Below are positions 22,493-28,622 of a stretch of 33,611 bases of DNA, in pieces. A program made the position numbers and the translations under genes. The notes beneath the pieces were generated by a model. It ran no database searches. It was not told the origin of the DNA and worked only from the letters and a program-made list of their open reading frames with translations. How positions within the stretch are numbered: position 1 is the stretch's first letter; every line of letters begins with the position of its first letter. This DNA is from Parcubacteria bacterium C7867-002 (GTDB taxonomy: Bacteria > Patescibacteriota > Minisyncoccia > Phycocordibacterales > PALSA-1337), in assembly GCA_001189105.1 (NCBI GenBank), contig LFCL01000021.1, positions 1 through 33,611 of the forward strand, in the 5' to 3' direction.

Positions 22493-22915
22493 TTGGATCT
22501 CAAAATTAAGAAAATTGATTCCAGTGCCAAACTTCCTCAGCGAGCACATTCATATGATGCTGGTATAGACATTTTTTCCTTGGAACGAACCGTTGTCTCA
22601 CCGGGAAAACGGGTGGCCATAAGAACAGGTATATCACTTGAAATTCCTGAAGGGTACGTGGGTTTGGTGTGGGACAAGAGCGGGATTGCTATCACAGAAG
22701 GCCTTAAAACTCTGGGCGGGGTAATTGATTCGGCGTATAGGGGAGAGTTACTCATTGGAATGGTAAACCTCGGTAGTACTGAGTATGTATTCGAAAAAGG
22801 TCACAAAGTAGCACAATTGCTTATTCAAAAAATTGAATTGATGGATATTACCGAAGTCGAAAGTCTTTCAGGTACCACTCGGGGAGCAAAAGGCTTTGGA
22901 AGTAGTGGAAAATAA
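22493..22915 (+). CDS. dut: dUTP diphosphatase
   Basis: 140 residues, trimeric dUTPase family: it hydrolyses dUTP to dUMP, which keeps uracil out of DNA and feeds thyA. All five motifs are seen: DAGIDIFS (1), WDKSGIA (2, with DKSG in place of PRSG), GGVIDSAYRGE (3), KGHKVAQLLIQ (4) and RGAKGFGSSG (5). The start is a TTG preceded by TACAAT, because no in-frame ATG occurs before motif 1. It is divergent from thyA. Confidence 0.95.
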   Translation: MDLKIKKIDSSAKLPQRAHSYDAGIDIFSLERTVVSPGKRVAIRTGISLEIPEGYVGLVWDKSGIAITEGLKTLGGVIDSAYRGELLIGMVNLGSTEYVFEKGHKVAQLLIQKIELMDITEVESLSGTTRGAKGFGSSGK

Positions 22916-23004
22916 CCCTTGTGTAAAGGCAGACCTCGCCTAATTCTGGGGATAAACCTCTGGATAACCTGTTGACGGAATGGGGATAGGATGAGGCTCA
23001 ATGC

Positions 23005-23033
23005 TTGATTTTAACGGCAGTATTTGGTCTAAT
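23005..23033 (+). promoter_or_regulatory. Possible promoter of the structured intergenic RNA
   Basis: TTGATT (23005-23010), 17-base spacer, TCTAAT (23028-23033). The expected transcription start (about 23040) falls at the first base of the first long stem. Confidence 0.4.
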
Positions 23034-23040
23034 TGTCGTT

Positions 23041-23381
23041 AGTGGGCTGGTGGGGATGGAACGTATAGGGCACTGAGGTCACCTTCCCCTGTGGCACAGG
23101 CCTCTTCCGTGAAGTTACCTGCCAGTCCACTCGATCTTTTGATAATGTAAAGTTTCGGTACCCAGATTGATTACTATGAATCTTGAGGCCGGCCCAATGA
23201 CTGATGGTTGGCTTCGAATCTTCAAGATCATCCTCTGATCGCGTTAAAGGTTCATGTGTGCTACCAACACTCAATCTGGGTACCCTTTATTTTCCTGATC
23301 TGCCTGGTTTTCTTGTTTTGTACCAGCTATCAGGTTCCTCGACCCGTCACATCGTGCATGTGTGATGGGTCTTTTCTTTTC
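23041..23381 (+). ncRNA. Putative structured non-coding RNA (unidentified)
   Basis: The stretch 22916-23442 has no convincing gene but strong pairing potential. Hairpin 1: AGTGGGCTGGTGGG (23041-23054) with CCTGCCAGTCCACT (23118-23131), 14 pairs including G-T. Hairpin 2: GGTACCCAGATTGA (23157-23170) with its perfect complement at 23271-23284, enclosing inner stems such as ATCTTGA/TCAAGAT. Hairpin 3: CCTGAT/ATCAGG enclosing CTGGT/ACCAG (23294-23334). A strong terminator ends it. I looked for RNase P, tmRNA, SRP and T-box signatures and found none. A shorter form could start from GATAAT at 23141-23146. Confidence 0.5.
23341..23380 (+). terminator. Intrinsic terminator of the structured RNA
   Basis: GACCCGTCACAT pairs with GTGTGATGGGTC (12 pairs, one G-T) across a 7-base loop, followed by TTTTCTTTTC. 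Confidence 0.85.
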
Positions 23382-23426
23382 TATTCTATATGTACGAGAA
23401 AAACCCTAGGCCTACTCGAGGGCTAA

Positions 23427-23435
23427 TGATACAAT
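23427..23435 (+). promoter_or_regulatory. Extended -10 promoter of glyA
   Basis: TGATACAAT, 7 bases before the ATG at 23443. It overlaps the alternative ATG at 23434, which argues against that start. Confidence 0.65.
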
Positions 23436-23442
23436 GCAGGCC

Positions 23443-24657
23443 ATGAAAGATATCCAGGTAAAGAAATTAATCGATGCCGAGAAGAAACGCCAAAAGAGTG
23501 TTATCAATCTGATTGCTTCGGAAAACATCGTGTCAAAAGATGTGTTGGAAGCTCTGGGTACCGAACTGACGAATAAGTATGCCGAAGGATATCCAGGTAA
23601 GCGATATTACGGAGGAAACGAGGTTGTCGATAAGATTGAGACTCTTGCCCAAGATCGTGCACGTAAACTATTTGGTCTGAATGCTTCTCGCTGGCATGTA
23701 AATGTTCAGGCTCTCTCTGGTTCACCGGCCAATCTTGCCGTATATCTTGCGCTCATTCCGCTCGGAGGAAAAATTATGGGCATGTCACTCGATAATGGGG
23801 GACATTTGACGCATGGTCACAAAGTTTCGATGACAGGCAAAGCGTGGAAGCAGATTCCTTTTGGAGTTGATCCGAAAACCGAGACGATTGATTACGTTGA
23901 TCTCAAAGCAAAAGCGCTGACCGAAAAGCCAGATATTATTGTCGGAGGATTTACGGCGTATCCTCGGATTGTTGATTTCAAAAAATTACGTGCAATCGCC
24001 GACGCGTGCGGCGCGATACTGATGGTTGATATGTCTCACTTTGCAGGATTGGTTGCAGGAAAAGCATATCCATCTCCCTTTGAATATGCTGACGTAGTGA
24101 CGACTACGGTACACAAGACACTTCGTGGTCCACGTAGCGCACTGATTTTTTCACGATTGGATAAGACGATTACCAATCAAAAGGGGGTAGCGCACTCTTT
24201 TTCAGAATTAATTGATAAGGCAGTTTTTCCAGGACTCCAGGGTGGGCCACACCTCAACCAAGTTGCTGCGGTCGCCGTAGCTCTCAAAGAAGCCGCAAGT
24301 CCGGCTTTCAAAAAATATGCAGTGCAGGTCATCAAAAATGCCGCAGCTCTTGCGGATGAATTGAAAAAGTTGGGCTGGAGAATCATTTCCGGAGGGACTG
24401 ATAGTCACTTGATATTGATGGATACCTGGAGTCCGCCAGTTGGCGGAGGTGTAGGTCTCGGTGGTAAAGAGGCGAGCGATCGCTTGGAAAAAGCCGGCAT
24501 CATTGTCAATAAAAATACGATTCCCGGTGAGACGCGAAGTCCTGTTGATCCTTCAGGTATTCGTTTGGGTACGGCCGCAGAGACAACTCGGGGTAAAAAA
24601 GAAAAAGATTTCAGAAAGATTGCTCAGAGGATCGATGTGGTGTTGCGAAAGAAGTAA
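23443..24657 (+). CDS. glyA: Serine hydroxymethyltransferase
   Basis: 404 residues. The PLP enzyme that turns serine and THF into glycine and methylene-THF, the donor for thyA. Motifs: NLIASENIVSKDVLEALGTELTNKYAEGYPGKRYYGG at the N-terminus (written in full here only up to the key NLIASEN and YPGKRYYGG), SGSPANLAVY, and the PLP lysine in TTTVHKTLRGPR (Lys225). The family's substrate His and Ser sites are in place, and the C-terminus has GIRLGTAAETTRG. The start at 23443 rather than 23434 follows from the -10 box. A terminator-like hairpin follows, but its T-run serves the opposite strand. Confidence 0.96.
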   Translation: MKDIQVKKLIDAEKKRQKSVINLIASENIVSKDVLEALGTELTNKYAEGYPGKRYYGGNEVVDKIETLAQDRARKLFGLNASRWHVNVQALSGSPANLAVYLALIPLGGKIMGMSLDNGGHLTHGHKVSMTGKAWKQIPFGVDPKTETIDYVDLKAKALTEKPDIIVGGFTAYPRIVDFKKLRAIADACGAILMVDMSHFAGLVAGKAYPSPFEYADVVTTTVHKTLRGPRSALIFSRLDKTITNQKGVAHSFSELIDKAVFPGLQGGPHLNQVAAVAVALKEAASPAFKKYAVQVIKNAAALADELKKLGWRIISGGTDSHLILMDTWSPPVGGGVGLGGKEASDRLEKAGIIVNKNTIPGETRSPVDPSGIRLGTAAETTRGKKEKDFRKIAQRIDVVLRKK

Positions 24658-24663
24658 CCATAT

Positions 24664-24694
24664 AAAAAAGCCGCTCCGATGTTCATCGGAGCGG
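24664..24694 (-). terminator. Intrinsic terminator for the minus-strand gene at 24710
   Basis: A 10-bp perfect stem CCGCTCCGAT/ATCGGAGCGG with loop GTTC. The T-run is on the minus strand (AAAAAAG on the plus strand), so it terminates the gene that ends at 24710; on the plus strand it may only slow readthrough from glyA. Confidence 0.82.
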
Positions 24695-24709
24695 ATAAGA
24701 TTACAAAAC

Positions 24710-25228
24710 TTATTGTCGGAACGCAGGTTCCGTACTCACGGTGCGCTCGGGAAATGAATCACCGGTCGGTGACGGTTTCTCCGCTTTACTTTGCTCGAGC
24801 TCTTGGGGAGATTGTGGCTCGATAGCCTCACCAACGCAGCCGCGTAGATCAAACTCCAGTCTTCGAATCGGTGCATTAGTTCCCGAGAGGCGTCCCTTTG
24901 GTTGGATCGCGACATGAAGACAGCCATTTATATGTCGCACAAAAGATGTTGCCATGCCCGAGAAGCCGCTGGTTTTGTCGGTGACCTGTGTACCGAGAAT
25001 GTTGACAGGAACGTCAACCTCTTCGAAAACCCCATCAGGGAGTTCCAGGCGCGCTTGTTCGATGGGCATCTTGTCGATCGGTCTGCCATCTGTGGGATTG
25101 AGGCCTTGTGGTTGAAACAAGTAGTCGATTCTGCGGTCCATATCCAAACACCAATGTGTCAGGGTTCCTTGGAGGCCGGTGGCCTTGTCGGTACAAACGG
25201 TACCAAGCTTAATCACTCGTATTTGCAT
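24710..25228 (-). CDS. Uncharacterised protein with a tandem-duplicated small domain
   Basis: 172 residues made of two related units: residues 8-42 (LGTVCTDKATGLQG ... QPQG) and 78-112 (LGTQVTDKTSGFSG ... QPKG). Each has LGTxxTDKxxGxxGxxT, an aromatic/hydrophobic middle and a closing QPxG, as expected for a small beta-barrel (SH3- or KOW-like). From memory, single units of similar pattern (KDxVTGFxGIxT ... NGCxQxxIQP) occur in phage proteins of unknown function. The last 40 residues are Pro/Ser/Glu-rich and likely disordered. No signal peptide or membrane helix. It has its own terminator. Confidence 0.78.
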   Translation of the reverse strand: MQIRVIKLGTVCTDKATGLQGTLTHWCLDMDRRIDYLFQPQGLNPTDGRPIDKMPIEQARLELPDGVFEEVDVPVNILGTQVTDKTSGFSGMATSFVRHINGCLHVAIQPKGRLSGTNAPIRRLEFDLRGCVGEAIEPQSPQELEQSKAEKPSPTGDSFPERTVSTEPAFRQ

Positions 25229-25337
25229 AATGTGATAACGGTGCGTATGAGGTTATTGTTGAGAACTGGTCTATAGTCCAAAAAATACAATTACATTATT
25301 TATACAAAGAGTCAAGTAACAGAAAAATAAGGTTTTC

Positions 25338-25346
25338 TGTTACAAT
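25338..25346 (+). promoter_or_regulatory. Extended -10 promoter of argS
   Basis: TGTTACAAT, 7 bases before the ATG at 25354; leaderless arrangement. The stretch 25229-25337 holds no gene that I can see. Confidence 0.65.
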
Positions 25347-25353
25347 CACCTGC

Positions 25354-27090
25354 ATGGATGTATATAAGAAACTCATCGCAAGTCTCATCGAAGTTACCAC
25401 AAGGATAGGCCTCGGGGTCGACGCATCATCTCTCCGTCTCGATTATCCAGAAAATCCAGAACATGGTGACTATTCCACGAACGTGGCGTTGGCATATGCC
25501 AAAAAGGCTGGAACCAACCCTCGCGCTCTGGCAGAAAAGATCGTCGAAGAATTTACCAAGAATCAGCCCGATTTTATCGAATCAGTCAGTATCGCTGGTC
25601 CTGGTTTTATTAATTTCAAAATCAAGGATCACGTATTTGTAGAAAACAATATCAGCATTGCCCAGGGTGGGGCAAAATACGGATGGACATCAGAGGATGC
25701 TGGCAAACAGGTCATGGTTGAATACACCGACCCAAATCCGTTCAAGGTTTTTCATATTGGTCACCTCATGTCCAATGCAGTTGGCGAGTCTATTTCTCGA
25801 TTGATCCAATCTTCCGGTGCTGAGGTTGTTCGCGCCTGTTATCAAGGAGATGTAGGTTTGCATGTGGCGAAGACGATCTGGGCGATGAGTCACAAGATGC
25901 AAGAATCGGGATTCAAGATTCAAGAGGGCGCAACAATCAAAGAAAAAGTTCAATTTTTAGGAGAGATGTATGTGAAAGGTTCTCAAGCATATGAAGATAA
26001 TGCTGATGCACAAAAAGAGATTGCGGCGATCAATAAGCAGATTTTTGAAAAATCAGATCCGGCTATTAATGAGCTGTATCAAGCAGGAAGGAAGTGGAGT
26101 CTGGAATATTTTGATAGTATCTATGCCCGCCTCGGAACGAAGTTCAACACCTTCTTTTTTGAAAGTGAAGTTGCAGATTTGGGTATCAGTATTGTTAAAC
26201 AGTTTCTTGGTCAGGTCTTTCAGGAAAGTGAAGGTGCAACTGTGTTCAAAGGAGAAGATCATGGAGTTCACACACGCGTATTCATTACTTCGAATGGATT
26301 ACCAACCTATGAGACCAAAGAATTGGGTTTGAATACCGAGAAATTTAAGAAATATCCGAAGCTAGATCAGTCGGTGATTATCACTGCCAATGAGCAAAGT
26401 GATTATTTCAAAGTGCTGCTCAAAGTTTTTTCTTTGGTCAATCCTGCAATTGCCGAGAAAACGAAACATATGAGTCATGGGATCCTGCGTTTTGCTTCAG
26501 GCAAAATGTCTTCTCGAAAAGGGAATATTATTTCTGCTGAGTCGCTCATCGATGATATCAAGTCCTTGGTTCAAGAAAAGATTGCTGGTCGTGAATTTAC
26601 TCCAGCCGAAGCAGATGAAGTAACGGATGAGATTGCTATTGCAGCTATCAAGTACACGATTCTTCGTCAGTCGATCGGTAGCGATGTGATATTCGATTCA
26701 GCTACCTCAGTCTCCTTTGAAGGGGATTCTGGTCCGTATCTCCAGTATTCAGCTGTACGTGCTGCAGCAGTGTTGGAAAAAGCAAAGAGTGAAGGAATCG
26801 AAATGACTTCGACTGTTCCAGCCTCAAACACTTCAGTTTCTCATTTGGAAAAATTACTGACTCGTTTTCCTGACATCATCCATCGCGCCCGCAGTGAATT
26901 TGCTCCACAGCAAGTAGCAGGGTATCTCATAGCACTCTCGAGTGCCTTCAATGGTTTCTACGCTTCGCATATTATTGTTGATAAAAAAGATCCACTCTCA
27001 TCGTATCGTGTCGCAGTCACCAAAGCGTTTCTCACCACCATGACAAATGGGTTGTGGATTTTGGGAATAAAGGTGCCAAGGAGGATGTAA
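25354..27090 (+). CDS. argS: Arginyl-tRNA synthetase
   Basis: 578 residues, a class I synthetase charging tRNA-Arg. The N-terminal Add-1 domain is followed by VEYTDPNPFKVFHIGHLMSNAVGESISRL (HIGH at 134-137), the catalytic fold with GDVGLHVAKTIWA, and ASGKMSSRKGNIISAESL, a KMSK-type loop (many ArgRS proteins lack a clear one). The C-terminal helical anticodon domain shows YLQYSAVRAAAVL and LIALSSAFNGFYA. The ending GLWILGIKVPRRM is typical. The gene stands alone, with its own extended -10 box. Confidence 0.96.
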   Translation: MDVYKKLIASLIEVTTRIGLGVDASSLRLDYPENPEHGDYSTNVALAYAKKAGTNPRALAEKIVEEFTKNQPDFIESVSIAGPGFINFKIKDHVFVENNISIAQGGAKYGWTSEDAGKQVMVEYTDPNPFKVFHIGHLMSNAVGESISRLIQSSGAEVVRACYQGDVGLHVAKTIWAMSHKMQESGFKIQEGATIKEKVQFLGEMYVKGSQAYEDNADAQKEIAAINKQIFEKSDPAINELYQAGRKWSLEYFDSIYARLGTKFNTFFFESEVADLGISIVKQFLGQVFQESEGATVFKGEDHGVHTRVFITSNGLPTYETKELGLNTEKFKKYPKLDQSVIITANEQSDYFKVLLKVFSLVNPAIAEKTKHMSHGILRFASGKMSSRKGNIISAESLIDDIKSLVQEKIAGREFTPAEADEVTDEIAIAAIKYTILRQSIGSDVIFDSATSVSFEGDSGPYLQYSAVRAAAVLEKAKSEGIEMTSTVPASNTSVSHLEKLLTRFPDIIHRARSEFAPQQVAGYLIALSSAFNGFYASHIIVDKKDPLSSYRVAVTKAFLTTMTNGLWILGIKVPRRM

Positions 27091-27118
27091 AAACCCGCAC
27101 TATATTTCAAGTGCGGGT
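27089..27118 (-). terminator. Intrinsic terminator for the Cse60-like small gene
   Basis: ACCCGCACT/AGTGCGGGT, a 9-bp perfect stem with an 8-base loop. The T-run (TTTTT) is on the minus strand, 15 bases after the small gene's stop; the hairpin touches the argS stop codon. Confidence 0.82.
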
Positions 27119-27132
27119 GGTATTGAAGAGCT

Positions 27133-27291
27133 TTAAGTGCGAGGATTTTCGAACAGAATTGTAACGATAACATTATCTGCCATCGCACTACTTTGAGACA
27201 TGGAAATGATGGCAATTGTTCTCAGAAGAAGCCATTCATTGATTTCCTGCTGTACAATCCGTGTGCTGCCTGAAAAGATCTTTACTTCCAT
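27133..27291 (-). CDS. Small protein, Cse60-like (52 residues)
   Basis: MEVKIFSGSTRIVQQEINEWLL, then a second strand and a closing ADNVIVTILFE. The V-K-I-F start, INEWL helix and final I-x-ILFE strand recall the short Cse60-type proteins, but the match is by eye. The start at 27291 is decided by a strong Shine-Dalgarno sequence, AAAGGAGGTG, 5 bases before the ATG. The promoter is also canonical: TTGACT (27340-27345), 17-base spacer, TAATAT (27317-27322), giving a leader of about 20 bases. Most other genes in the window lack both features. A terminator follows. A longer in-frame start at 27375 would swallow the promoter and is rejected. Confidence 0.75.
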   Translation of the reverse strand: MEVKIFSGSTRIVQQEINEWLLLRTIAIISMSQSSAMADNVIVTILFENPRT

Positions 27292-27316
27292 AATTCCACC
27301 TCCTTTCTTTAAAAGA

Positions 27317-27345
27317 ATATTAACATTGCTATTATGTTTAGTCAA
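27317..27345 (-). promoter_or_regulatory. Canonical promoter of the Cse60-like gene
   Basis: TTGACT, 17 bases, TAATAT on the minus strand, then a leader with AAAGGAGGTG before the ATG. Confidence 0.7.
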
Positions 27346-27422
27346 TATGGATAAAGGGTGCGTCTTGCAATACACAAACCCCCACCTTGCTAATATGTTA
27401 GAATAGCCTTACTTTATACCTC

Positions 27423-28622
27423 ATGGCCGATTCTGCCGCAGAACACAAGGAGAAGGTAAAAAGCCCTCATGCTGAACGTGAGGAGCGGATTTTGGCATCC
27501 TGGAATGAGAAGGGCATATTCAAGAAGTCACTTCAAAAGAACAAGGAGTCTGGCAAAGAATTCGTCTTCTACGAAGGCCCTCCTACAGCCAACGGTCTCC
27601 CGGGCATTCACCACCTCGAAGCACGTGCGTTCAAAGATGCGATTCCGCGTTATAAAACAATGCGTGGTTTTCATGTACGTCGCAAAGGAGGATGGGATAC
27701 TCACGGTTTGCCGGTAGAGCTGCAAGTCGAAAAAGAATTGGGCTTGAAGTCCAAAAAGGAAATCGAAACCTACGGCATCGAAAAATTCAATGAAAAGTGT
27801 AAGGACAGTGTCTGGAAATATGTTCGCGAATGGGAAACCTTCACCGATCGTATGGGATATTGGGTAGACCTCAAGGATCCGTATGTGACATACAGACCAA
27901 ACTATATCGAATCACTCTGGCACATCATCAGTAAAGTCGATAAAGATGGCTTGCTCTACAAAGACTACAAAGTGGTTCCGTGGTGTCCGCGTTGTGGAAC
28001 AGGACTTTCATCTCATGAATTGGCCCAGGGCTATCAGGATGTAAAAGATTTGTCGGTGTATGTGAAGTTTAAGATTCAGGATGCACGATTCACGAATGTA
28101 CATTTCTTGGCATGGACAACGACGCCATGGACTCTTCCAGGGAATGTTGCACTCGCTGTCGGAAAAGATATTGACTATGTACAGATAAAAACAGGGGAGG
28201 CTTCTCTTATTCTCGCCAAGTCACGACTTTCAATTGTAAAAGACCCGTATGAAATAGAAAAAGAATTCAAAGGCTCCGAATTGGTTGGGGTAAGTTACGA
28301 ACCCCTGTACCCATTTCTCAAAGACAATGTAGCTGGTGCAGAAAAAGAGAAGCTGGTAAACGCATTCAAAGTATATGCGGCGGATTTTGTGACCACCGAA
28401 GATGGGACAGGCATCGTGCATATCTGTTCCATAAAGAAAAGCACGAGCACACCTATCCTCATTGTTGGCGCTGTAAAACTCCACTCATCTATTTTGCGCG
28501 CGACTCGTGGTATATCCGCATGTCCGAACTTCGCAATAAGCTCGTTAAGGAAAATAAAGATATCACATGGCAACCAGCTCATATCAAAGATGGTCGTTTC
28601 GGTGAGTGGCTCAAGGAAGTAA
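27423..28622 (+). CDS. ileS: Isoleucyl-tRNA synthetase, N-terminal part (frame broken)
   Basis: The first part of a class I IleRS. EGPPTANGLPGIHHLEARAFKD holds the HIGH-type site in its GIHH form, GGWDTHGLPVELQVEKELG follows, then WCPRCGTGLSSHELAQGY, and the editing (CP1) domain begins at LAWTTTPWTLPGNVALAV. The family match ends at FVTTEDGTGIVHI (about 28422); the codons after that, to 28622, are out of frame. The true continuation is one frame over (LFHKEKHEHTYPHCWRCKTPL, with the rest of the protein). By comparison with typical IleRS, about 55-80 residues of the editing domain are missing at the junction. Loss would inactivate editing or the protein, so an assembly error is the likeliest cause. 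Confidence 0.88.
   Translation: MADSAAEHKEKVKSPHAEREERILASWNEKGIFKKSLQKNKESGKEFVFYEGPPTANGLPGIHHLEARAFKDAIPRYKTMRGFHVRRKGGWDTHGLPVELQVEKELGLKSKKEIETYGIEKFNEKCKDSVWKYVREWETFTDRMGYWVDLKDPYVTYRPNYIESLWHIISKVDKDGLLYKDYKVVPWCPRCGTGLSSHELAQGYQDVKDLSVYVKFKIQDARFTNVHFLAWTTTPWTLPGNVALAVGKDIDYVQIKTGEASLILAKSRLSIVKDPYEIEKEFKGSELVGVSYEPLYPFLKDNVAGAEKEKLVNAFKVYAADFVTTEDGTGIVHICSIKKSTSTPILIVGAVKLHSSILRATRGISACPNFAISSLRKIKISHGNQLISKMVVSVSGSRK

Noticed and set aside
22940-22995. DnaA-box-like words (TGGGGATAA, TCTGGATAA) suggesting an origin
   Set aside because: Only two imperfect matches, no A+T-rich unwinding region and no dnaA or dnaN nearby.
23029-23274. A minus-strand open frame of 81 codons in the dut-glyA gap
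   Set aside because: It overlies the long RNA stems, has no family-like sequence, no promoter and no ribosome site; the open frame is a by-product of the structured sequence.
23208-23426. A plus-strand open frame of 72 codons running to glyA
   Set aside because: It crosses the hairpins and the strong terminator and overlaps the glyA promoter; hydrophobic by chance from T-rich sequence.
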